Part shown: one piece after another, positions 1 through 7,358 of the stretch
How the letters are laid out: the number at the start of each line of letters is the position of its first letter
Position numbering within the stretch: the first letter of the stretch is position 1
Assembly: GCA_965237485.1 (NCBI GenBank)
Contig: CBDEFQ010000010.1
Coordinates: 434,001 to 498,000 of the forward strand
Length of the DNA: 64,000 bases
Source: JAAELZ01 sp965237485
GTDB lineage: Bacteria; Pseudomonadota; Gammaproteobacteria; Arenicellales; Poriferihabitantaceae
Direction: 5' to 3'
Position numbers and translations under genes: made by a program
The notes under the pieces: generated by a model
What the model saw: only the letters and a program-made list of their open reading frames with translations
What the model was told of the DNA's origin: nothing
Database searches by the model: none

Positions 1-612
1 GGTACCGACATCATTGATTGGGGTTATTTAAAGCGCATAGGGTCTTCTTCTCGAGCTGGAGTCATTATGATGTTCACCGTGTTGCTGATGACTGTATTTG
101 TCGACCTCATCATGGCAGTTGCAGTTGGCATGGGAATGGCCTGCTTGTTGTTTGTAAAAAGGCAGTCGGATATGCAGCTTGAAAATATGTCCGTGCACCG
201 ACAAGGCCGCGATGGCGAACAAGCAATTTTCGAGATTAAAGGGCCAGTGAGCTTTGGTGTTGCAAAGAACATGGTGCGTTTTTTCGCAACAGAACAAGAT
301 TACTCCCGATTGCTGGTAGATTTAAGTGAGGTAACTGCGTTGGATTACACAGCGAGTTGCGCGATTAAAGAAATTATTAACACCGCACTTGAGAGTCAGG
401 TTAACGTTTCGGTGGTGGCGCCTAGCGGCCAAGCCAAGCAAGTGCTTGCCAAAGAAGAGGTGCTGGTTGGAGTAGAAGACGCGAATTTATTTTCAAGTCG
501 GGAAGAAGCGATAAAGAGTGCTTGTCAATCAGCGTTTAAAACTGGACACCTGTCAGCGAGTAAAACTGAACAATTAAATACAATGAGAGCGCAGCGTAAC
601 TCACGATTTTAG
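1..612 (+). CDS. SulP-type anion transporter, C-terminal part with STAS domain (5' end outside window)
   Basis: The frame is open from base 1. The first ~55 codons give the last membrane segments of a SulP permease (GTDIIDW motif, then hydrophobic FTVLLMTVFVDLIM and GMGMACLLF), followed by a cytoplasmic STAS domain of about 100 residues (LLVDLSEVTALDYTA core). SulP proteins carry sulfate, bicarbonate or other anions across the inner membrane; the substrate cannot be told here. The genuine coding sequence stops matching near base 521, where IS21-type terminal repeats begin. The last ~30 codons come from the IS21 tip and then the IS5 end, whose TAG at 610-612 terminates the frame. The STAS domain is nearly complete, so the protein may still work. 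Confidence 0.8.
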   Translation, partial: GTDIIDWGYLKRIGSSSRAGVIMMFTVLLMTVFVDLIMAVAVGMGMACLLFVKRQSDMQLENMSVHRQGRDGEQAIFEIKGPVSFGVAKNMVRFFATEQDYSRLLVDLSEVTALDYTASCAIKEIINTALESQVNVSVVAPSGQAKQVLAKEEVLVGVEDANLFSSREEAIKSACQSAFKTGHLSASKTEQLNTMRAQRNSRF

Positions 613-1787
613 TTTGATATTTTCGAAGCACTCATTTTTTGAGCTATATTTGCCCAGTTTCGCGTATTCGATCATCATTTAGTCACTATTTTATCAATTC
701 GAGCACCTAAGCCATATTAAAGGCACAACTATCCAGCATAGTGCCAATCAGGCAAGCCATACAAGCTTAAGAACTTAGCACCTTTACGGATATTCGCTGC
801 CATCGCCGCTAGGCCGTAAACAGTCTGGTTCTTCGCTAGCCCCATGAACCGAGTGCGAGCTAAACCATAATGCTGCTTGTAAGTCGCAAAGAGCCGTTCG
901 CCACCTGCTCGCGTTACCGCAATAACTGCATTACGGGTACGGTCTGCATCTGACAACGGATTACCTCGATAGCCCTTGCGTTGAACCTGATCATCAATTC
1001 CAAGTTGCTCCAGTTTATCTCGCGTCTCCTCAGAACTATACGCCGCATCAGCATATAGGGCAGTCTCATCGCCCAACAGCAATTCATCGCGCAGTTGGCT
1101 GTCATGAACATGCCCTGGCGTCACATTCTGGCACTGAACAAACCCATCCTCATCAACTCCCGTATGCACTGAGTAGCCATAGGTAGACTTCTTTCGACCT
1201 CGGCTGTCATTTTTGACATGCCAGCTCGCTTCAGGGTCTCGCTTAGGCGTCCCGTCTTTGCCGTTACCATTTCCAGAACGAGCCGCTTCTATAGGTGTTG
1301 CATCTATAATGTTGATGCGCCCCTTGCTCATAATAATGTTCTTCGCTTCAAGTTGACGATTGATCTCACCTAGCAAGCGATCCCACAGTTCGTGCTCCAT
1401 TAACTGGTTACGAAAGCACCCAAGGGTCGAAGCTTCAGGTACATCGCCGCCTAACTCAAAGCGGCAAAACTTACGAAACAATAAATCTCTAAATAAGCAC
1501 TGTGCTAACTCCCTATCCGACAGTTCATACCAAATTCCCAGCATCAAGCTGCGGAACAAACTAAGTAATGGATAACTAGGGCGGCCAGTAGTGCCAGCAT
1601 AAATAGATGAAAGCAGTGTCTCTATTTCGCTCCAATCTAATAGTGCTTCTGTATCATCAAGACTATGCAGAATTGGATGATCCAAATCTGATCTTGATAC
1701 TAATAAATCTCGTTGGGTGGCGAATGGTTTTTGCATGCCTAATTTTAACAAATTATGTAGATACTCGATGAGTTATGCTGCACTCTC
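585..1787 (-). mobile_element. IS5-type element, copy 1 (1,203 bp, nested in IS21)
   Basis: The terminal inverted repeats are GAGAGYGCAGCRTAACTCA-like at both ends (585 onward; complement ending 1787). A 5-bp direct repeat ACAAT flanks it exactly (580-584 and 1788-1792), showing a simple insertion into the left arm of the IS21 element. It carries one transposase gene. A second copy of the same length lies at 37365-38567 in opposite orientation. Confidence 0.88.
729..1736 (-). CDS. IS5-family (DDE) transposase, copy 1
   Basis: This is a 335-residue transposase of the IS5/IS1182-like DDE superfamily. It has an N-terminal IS5-type domain, then the catalytic region with IIDATPIEA (first Asp), LYADAAYSS (second Asp) and GGERLFATYKQHYGLAR (Glu region). 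The ATG at 1736 is preferred over an upstream TTG at 1751, because the family normally begins close to the MQKPFATQRD sequence. It differs from the copy at 37416-38423 by one residue (Cys instead of Arg in the VQ[C/R]QNVTPGH stretch), so both copies look intact and recently multiplied. Confidence 0.9.
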   Translation of the reverse strand: MQKPFATQRDLLVSRSDLDHPILHSLDDTEALLDWSEIETLLSSIYAGTTGRPSYPLLSLFRSLMLGIWYELSDRELAQCLFRDLLFRKFCRFELGGDVPEASTLGCFRNQLMEHELWDRLLGEINRQLEAKNIIMSKGRINIIDATPIEAARSGNGNGKDGTPKRDPEASWHVKNDSRGRKKSTYGYSVHTGVDEDGFVQCQNVTPGHVHDSQLRDELLLGDETALYADAAYSSEETRDKLEQLGIDDQVQRKGYRGNPLSDADRTRNAVIAVTRAGGERLFATYKQHYGLARTRFMGLAKNQTVYGLAAMAANIRKGAKFLSLYGLPDWHYAG

Positions 1788-1868
1788 ACAATAATATTTC
1801 TTTATCATCAACTCAAGTGAAGCGTAGCGAAACTTGAGTTGATGAATCAATCCTGCTTTCTTGCGATG

Positions 1869-2621
1869 TTATTTTTTAGTGACAGTCTTGAGCTTTGCTT
1901 TAGTGCTAGACTGCTTGAATCGATATGAGTCGTTACCCGTTTCAATAATTGAGCAATGATGAGTCACTCTGTCGAGCAAAGCCGTGGTCATTTTCTCGTC
2001 GCCAAATACCTGCACCCATTCACTGACATTAAGCTTGGTGGTAAACACGATGGAGGTTTTCTCGTATAGCTTGCTGATCAGGTGGAATAATAGTGCGCCA
2101 CCCGATGCGGGGAAGGGTAAATATCCCAGCTCATCGAATATCACCGCATCTAACGGTTGCATAATTCGTGCTAGCCGCCCCTGCTTCTCATCCTGCTGTT
2201 CTTTGATCAGCAGATTAACCAGGTCCACCACATTGTAAAACCGAACCCGATGACCTGAATGAATGGCTTTAATGCCTAAGGCCGTAGCTAAATGGGTTTT
2301 GCCTGTTCCAGTGCCACCGACAAAGATGAGGTTATGGGTTCTGTCCATATAGTCAGCCTGAGACAAATCCTCGATGAGCGCGGGTTCAACTTCGCTCTGG
2401 GTAAAGTCAAATTGCTGTAAATCACGGTGATGAGGGAATTTAGCCACCTTCATTGGGTAGTTAAGCCGCCTCACTTCTCGGTCCGTTCGCTCGGCATCCA
2501 TCAATTTAATTAACCCAGATTGCAACGTTACTTTAGAACGAGGCGAATCTATCAACTCAGGTAAGCATGGTGCCATACCGTGTAGTTTAAGGGCTTTAAG
2601 ATCATCAACAAGTTCAAGCAT
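1869..2621 (-). CDS. istB: IstB, ATP-binding helper of IS21 transposition
   Basis: This 250-residue AAA+ ATPase of the IstB/DnaC type has a Walker A motif GGTGTGKTHLA near residue 103 and a Walker B VIFDELGYLPF near 163. IstB assembles on target DNA and stimulates the IstA transposase. Its start overlaps the istA end by 8 bp, the usual translationally coupled istA-istB order. The length is normal and no frame break is seen. With istA interrupted it probably has no partner from this copy. Confidence 0.92.
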   Translation of the reverse strand: MLELVDDLKALKLHGMAPCLPELIDSPRSKVTLQSGLIKLMDAERTDREVRRLNYPMKVAKFPHHRDLQQFDFTQSEVEPALIEDLSQADYMDRTHNLIFVGGTGTGKTHLATALGIKAIHSGHRVRFYNVVDLVNLLIKEQQDEKQGRLARIMQPLDAVIFDELGYLPFPASGGALLFHLISKLYEKTSIVFTTKLNVSEWVQVFGDEKMTTALLDRVTHHCSIIETGNDSYRFKQSSTKAKLKTVTKK

Positions 2622-4281
2622 GGCTCACCTCCGCGCACAGCGGGTCATAGCGGGTCACGTTCGCTGCCGAGGGGACAGCTAATACAGGCGCATTGGTAAT
2701 TGTCATCACTTGGGCCGAATCAGGTTCCGTTAACCGATGCACCAAATTGGTAATGACTGATAGCTGAGTCGTATTGGCATCTAATGCCCGCTCACAGGCC
2801 ACCGTGACTGTTTCCAAGCCATGCTGGTGAATCAATAGTAACAATGGTACAAACTCTCGGTCACCGCCATCACGTTTGAGGTACTGTTTTTTGAGTGTTA
2901 GCAGTGCCTTGGGTAAATCCCAATCAACAAACGGTGCGCCATTGCGTAATGCGCCAGGTTTAATCTCCAGTACGGGCAGATAATGCCAAGGATCAAAGAT
3001 CATTTGATGACGACCGAAACAGCGAGCATGTGAAGTCACTTCCACATCGTCAACCACGACTTTAATCCTATCTGCATAGGCTCTAACAGAAACAGCTTGG
3101 CCAACATACCGACAGGGTACGGAGTATTGATTGCGGTCGTAGTGCACCACACAGGTTTTATGCACACGCGCCAAACGCTCATAATATCCATCAAAGGCTA
3201 CCATCGCGGGACGTAAGCTCGGCTGCTCCTCGGCAAACACTTCATCAATTAGTCTTGATTTGTCAGTCGGGTGTGGGCGTTCACCAAGTCGAGCACAACG
3301 TTGCTCCAGCCATTGGTTTAATTCATCTAAATCAGCAAAGCGCACCCGTGGAACAAACAGCCTTTGGCGCATAACACCGACCTGACGTTCAACCTGGCCT
3401 TTCTCCCAACCCGCTGCCGGTGTACAGGCAATCGGTTCAATCAGATAATCCTAGATAAATCAGTTAAACGCGGAAAAGACATGTAAGCAATTGAAGTGCA
3501 TAGTGAAATCAAAAAAGTCGCGGTCACCTTATTGGTGATAAGGTTTTTTTTGATTTTGCTAGGTGCATCAAGAGCTTGCATGGACTTTCGTGTTTTAACT
3601 GATTTATCTAGGATAATGATTCATCCGGCTTAGAAAGCGGCGATTAAACTCACGCCGCTTACCCTTAAACAATGCACTGACTATGGTCTTAGGGTGATCG
3701 TATATCATCTTCTGAGGTAAGCCCTCAAAGAAATCAAACGCCCGAATATGTGCATCAAACACCCTCTCCTGTGTTTCTCTGGGATAGGCCCTAAGATATG
3801 ATTTACGCGAATGACATAAACGAAAGTGGGCTAGTTTGATCTTGACACCAAACCCACCCAGAATGACTTGTTCATGTGACCAATCAAACTGACAGGCTTC
3901 ACCTGGTGCAAAAACCAATGGCACAAATGCTTGTTTAATACATGACCGCGAGTGATCCTTCCACGCTTTGACAAACCGTTGAACGCTGTCATAAGCCCCT
4001 CGATACCCTTGCAACTCAATCTCTTCATACAGTTGAACTGCATTACGTCTTTCTCGCACTGAGCGAGCTGCGTCCACTTCAAGCAAATTGATCAACTGAG
4101 GTTTGAACTTATCCAGCTTCGGACAGACTATTGGCACCGACCGCTGATATTCAGGTTCGCTTGGCGCGTTGTTTAAATATTTATAAATAGTGGTGCGTGA
4201 TAAATTGAATTCACGCGACACCTCGCTTACTTTGCGACCTTCTACTAAACACAAACGTCGTATCTTGGTACATATAGGCAT
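2614..4281 (-). pseudogene. istA: IstA transposase of IS21, interrupted by a MITE
   Basis: The N-terminal half (3618-4281) has an HTH domain (VSEVSREFNLSRTTIYKYL) and the start of the rve integrase core (ACQFDWSHEQV). It runs into the MITE after ...SRMNHY. The C-terminal half resumes on the other side as LIEPIACTPAAGWEKGQVERQ (the last Glu being catalytic) through to the stop at 2614. Removing the 163-bp MITE plus one copy of the ATAAT duplication restores a single uninterrupted frame, so this was an intact istA until that insertion. The start at 4281 (MPICTKIRR) fits the family better than an upstream Met at 4332. Confidence 0.88.
3450..3612. mobile_element. 163-bp MITE, copy 1 (inside istA)
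   Basis: A non-coding element bounded by perfect inverted repeats, CCTAGATAAATCAGTTAAA at the left and its complement at the right (one extra A in the right arm). It is flanked by a 5-bp direct repeat ATAAT (3445-3449 and 3613-3617). A near-identical copy at 22635-22796 has a different 5-bp duplication. No matching transposase gene is seen in the window. Confidence 0.88.
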
Positions 4282-4493
4282 ACAAATCACCTGACAGTTT
4301 CCTCGGATTAATGGCTCCGAGACAGTTAACAATAAAGGTGTTCAGTTTTGTACGCTGATCACCCACGAAACTGTTCATTTTTGCACGCTGTTCAACAACC
4401 CAGAAATCTGTCGAATTCAAGAAGTGCTTTCGTTTAGTCGCCAACGGTGGTATAAAATGATGTGCATGAACCCCGCTAACAAAATGGGCTAAG

Positions 4494-5966
4494 ATGAAGC
4501 AAAGCTTTCAATCGTCCCAAAAGCAAACCCCCTCCTTTACGCCGCAACAGCAGCAAGCGGTAAAAATACTTCAATTTGGTGCTACTGCCCTAGCGCAGCA
4601 TATTCAACAGGAACTGGACAATAATCCCTTTCTTGAGCAACTAGATAATTTTGGACCGCCTAAGGCAGCGCAGCCCTTGGATCAAGCAAAACTGGCTGTT
4701 AGTACCCGTACCAAAACCATTTCGCCTCGTGATAAGGTTCCCAATGGTGAAACTGGGATGGACATACCGAAATACACACAAAATGATAACGTAACCACAT
4801 CTACTCAGCACTGCACAAGTGCTGCGTCTTCGAGGCATGAGGTCACTGAAGCAGGGAAAATTACTGCGACTGTAAATACCCTACAAGCACATCTACACCA
4901 ACAAGCCGCGCACACACCGTTAAGCGAACGCGAGCATTTGGCTTTAACCATGCTTATCGACAGCACTGAAGACAACGGATATCTCGGCGTGAGCTTAGAA
5001 GAAATTATCAGTTTTGTTCCAGCCGAGCTAAATATTACGCTTAATGACCTTAAGAACGCCTTAGCTTGCTTACAAGATTTTGAGCCCGTTGGGGTGGGTT
5101 GTCGTAATTTAACTGAGTGCCTGAGCATTCAACTTAAAAACGGCGATACGCGCTCGCCAATCAATAAACTGGCGCAAACTATTGTGACCAATCATTTGCC
5201 ATTGTTGGGGAAAAGCAATCATTCGCTATTGTGCAAAAAATTGGCTACGGACACTGACTCAGTACATCAGGCCATTAAGTTGGTCCGAAGTCTGGACCCT
5301 CACCCGGGGGCGCAAGTTCAGGACAATTCCACTGTATACGTTGGTGCAGACCTAATCGTCACCCATCAAGCTGATGTCTGGCAAGTTGAGCTTAACCAAG
5401 AAAACTTGCCAAAAATTGGCTTATCTACTTACACCCACGCTTGGTTGAGTCAAATAAAAGGCAGCGAGAATAAGAAGCCACTCTTGGCGCAAGTACAACG
5501 AGCCAAAACATTGCTGTCGCATATTCAAAGGTGCCGACAGACCACACTTAGAGTGGCGACAGAAATTGTAAATCGCCAACAGGCATATTTTGAACTAGGC
5601 AATGTTGCAATAAAGCCCATGTCTTTAAAGCAGATTGCAGATGCGCTTGAAATGCATATTTCAACCGTATCTCGCACTGTGCGTGGCAAGTATCTATTGA
5701 GTAACAAAGGCCTGACTGAGCTACGTTTCTTTTTTTCTGCGCCGATACCGCAAACTAATGGCGCACTAAGCTCGTCTCTAAGTGTGCGCGCAAAAATTCT
5801 TGATTTAATAAAACAAGAGCAGTGCCGCAAGCCGCTTTCTGACAACCAGATCACCCAATATCTTAATCGTTCTGGCTTGCAGTTAGCACGGCGCACGGTA
5901 GCGAAGTACCGTGAACAATTAAATATTCCCGCTTCCCCTTTTAGGAAGCACTTGTCTAACCCGTAG
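4494..5966 (+). CDS. rpoN: RNA polymerase sigma-54 factor
   Basis: The 490-residue RpoN has a Gln-rich activator-interacting region I at residues 1-50 (TPQQQQAVKILQ, LDNNPFLEQ), a core-binding region around 135-330, an HTH near 385-405 and the RpoN box ARRTVAKYRE at 465-474, which contacts the -24 promoter element. It directs transcription of nitrogen, motility and envelope genes with enhancer-binding activators. hpf follows 36 bp downstream, as in most gammaproteobacteria. Upstream, the usual lpt genes are absent; the gene instead sits behind the IS21 insertion, with a TATAAA -10-like box at 4451-4456 that may drive it. Confidence 0.95.
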   Translation: MKQSFQSSQKQTPSFTPQQQQAVKILQFGATALAQHIQQELDNNPFLEQLDNFGPPKAAQPLDQAKLAVSTRTKTISPRDKVPNGETGMDIPKYTQNDNVTTSTQHCTSAASSRHEVTEAGKITATVNTLQAHLHQQAAHTPLSEREHLALTMLIDSTEDNGYLGVSLEEIISFVPAELNITLNDLKNALACLQDFEPVGVGCRNLTECLSIQLKNGDTRSPINKLAQTIVTNHLPLLGKSNHSLLCKKLATDTDSVHQAIKLVRSLDPHPGAQVQDNSTVYVGADLIVTHQADVWQVELNQENLPKIGLSTYTHAWLSQIKGSENKKPLLAQVQRAKTLLSHIQRCRQTTLRVATEIVNRQQAYFELGNVAIKPMSLKQIADALEMHISTVSRTVRGKYLLSNKGLTELRFFFSAPIPQTNGALSSSLSVRAKILDLIKQEQCRKPLSDNQITQYLNRSGLQLARRTVAKYREQLNIPASPFRKHLSNP

Positions 5967-6002
5967 TGTTTGTAAGAGCTACATAAATTTGGAGAAAACG
6001 AT

Positions 6003-6323
6003 ATGCAAATAGCAATCAGTGGCCAACATCTAGAAGTAACAGCTTCACTAAAGCAATACGTAGAAGAAAAACTAGAAAAAATTATTCATCATTTCGATCA
6101 CCTAACCGGAGCACAGGTGGTATTGCACATTGAAAAGGAAAGCCACATGGCAGAAGCAAACTTGCACGCCAAAGGCACCTCGATTCACGCCACGGGCCTT
6201 GCTGAAAACATGTACGCCGCTATTGACTCAATGACCCAGAAACTTGACAGACAGGTACTTAAACACAAAGAAAAACTCACGAATCACCGACAGGCAATGG
6301 GGGCGGAGCAAAAGCTCGAATAA
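6003..6323 (+). CDS. hpf: Ribosome hibernation promoting factor (short HPF)
   Basis: This 106-residue protein belongs to the HPF/YfiA family. It starts MQIAISGQHLEVTASLKQYV, a typical opening, and has the conserved basic C-terminal helix (DRQVLKHKEKLTNH). The short form binds the 30S subunit and promotes 100S dimers with RMF in stationary phase. A GGAG ribosome site lies about 8 bases before the ATG. It follows rpoN and is followed by a terminator-like hairpin at 6346. The family's usual downstream partner ptsN is missing. Confidence 0.93.
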   Translation: MQIAISGQHLEVTASLKQYVEEKLEKIIHHFDHLTGAQVVLHIEKESHMAEANLHAKGTSIHATGLAENMYAAIDSMTQKLDRQVLKHKEKLTNHRQAMGAEQKLE

Positions 6324-6345
6324 ATACATTGTAAATTGGTTTCTC

Positions 6346-6375
6346 GGGCAAGCTCTTGGGCTTGCCCATTTTATT
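6346..6375 (+). terminator. Rho-independent terminator-like hairpin after hpf
   Basis: An 8-bp GC-rich stem (GGGCAAGC / GCTTGCCC) with a 6-base loop is followed by ATTTTATT. It lies 23 bases after the hpf stop and just before rapZ, so it probably attenuates rpoN-hpf transcription into rapZ. Confidence 0.6.
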
Positions 6376-6383
6376 CCTAGCTT

Positions 6384-7253
6384 ATGATAACTTCTTCCCC
6401 ACCCAAAATACTCATTATTAGCGGCCTTTCCGGTTCGGGAAAGAGTGTGGCCCTGCAATCACTTGAAGACATCGGCTACTACTGCATCGATAACCTACCC
6501 CTTGCCTTGCTTCCAGAGTTTGCCTCCCAACTATCTAAATCTAAAAGCCACAATCAACTGGCTGCGGTGAGCATAGATTCAAGAAATTTAGATTTTGGGC
6601 TTTCTACACAAGAAAACCTAGCGCGTATTAAACAACAAGGTATTAACCATGAGTTATTGTTTATTGAAGCCACTACCGCTGAATTATTAAGACGCTATAG
6701 CGAAACCAGAAGGCGCCACCCGCTAACGTCGAATCAAACAACCCTTAGGCAAGGCATTCAACGTGAAATTGATTTGCTCGAGCCAATTAAATCAAGCGCC
6801 GACCGCGTAATCGACACGACCGGTAAAACGCCGCACGAGCTGCGCGAACAAATTCGCTTAATCGCTGGTGAGCAAAATCAAGGCGCACTATTATTATTCG
6901 AGTCTTTTGGTTTTAAACATGGCGTGCCACGCGAGGCCGATTTTGTATTTGATGTTCGGTGCTTACCTAATCCATATTGGGATGAATCTATCCGCCATTT
7001 AAGCGGCTTAGATGAAGGCGTTATTGAGTTTCTTTCCCAAAAAACCGATGCCGAAGAAATGGTGGAGGATATCGCGAGTTTTGTGGGCAAGTGGCTAGCA
7101 CGGTTTCAAGCGGATAACCGCAGTTATTTAACCATCGCTATTGGCTGTACGGGTGGTCGACATCGTTCAGTTTATACTGCCCAACAGCTAAGAAAACACT
7201 TCACCAAAAAGGGTATTAACGTGCAAATACAGCACCGAGATTTACTGCAATAA
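6384..7253 (+). CDS. rapZ: RNase adapter protein RapZ
   Basis: The 289-residue P-loop protein of the RapZ/YvcJ family has Walker A GLSGSGKS at residues 14-21. Its C-terminal half contains FDVRCLPNPYW and GCTGGRHRSVY, the conserved sugar-phosphate-sensing domain. In enterobacteria it presents the sRNA GlmZ to RNase E and so tunes glucosamine-6-phosphate synthase. It sits in the rpoN cluster as usual, but no PTS genes (ptsN, npr) flank it here. Confidence 0.94.
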   Translation: MITSSPPKILIISGLSGSGKSVALQSLEDIGYYCIDNLPLALLPEFASQLSKSKSHNQLAAVSIDSRNLDFGLSTQENLARIKQQGINHELLFIEATTAELLRRYSETRRRHPLTSNQTTLRQGIQREIDLLEPIKSSADRVIDTTGKTPHELREQIRLIAGEQNQGALLLFESFGFKHGVPREADFVFDVRCLPNPYWDESIRHLSGLDEGVIEFLSQKTDAEEMVEDIASFVGKWLARFQADNRSYLTIAIGCTGGRHRSVYTAQQLRKHFTKKGINVQIQHRDLLQ

Positions 7254-7358
7254 GCTAGCCTAACTTGCCCCAAAAATACTTAGATATTATCATCTTCAAG
7301 CACCGCACTTCGTAAGAGTAAGTTAAAATCGCCCGCTATTGGTTTAGTAGCGTTCCCT

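Larger units (their letters stand above)
523..4397 (-). mobile_element. IS21-family element carrying a nested IS5-type element and a MITE
   Basis: Both ends show the multiple short repeats typical of IS21: at the left (about 523-572) two related units read, on the minus strand, TGTTCAGTTTTACTCGCTGA and TGTCCAGTTTTAAACGCTGA; at the right (4337-4397) two units contain GTTCAGTTTTGTACGCTGAT and GTTCATTTTTGCACGCTGTT. Inside are istB and istA on the minus strand. A clean target duplication at the repeat tips is not visible. AGTGCT at 517-522 recurs at 4423-4428, 25 bp beyond the right repeat, and joining there would give the SulP gene a natural stop. The right boundary is therefore uncertain (4397 or 4422). 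istA is broken by the MITE, so the copy is probably immobile. Confidence 0.75.

Noticed and set aside
4398..4422. IS21 right boundary at 4422 with AGTGCT duplication
   Set aside because: Attractive because it restores a SulP stop, but the terminal repeats end at 4397 and a 25-bp overhang would be unusual; kept only as an alternative.
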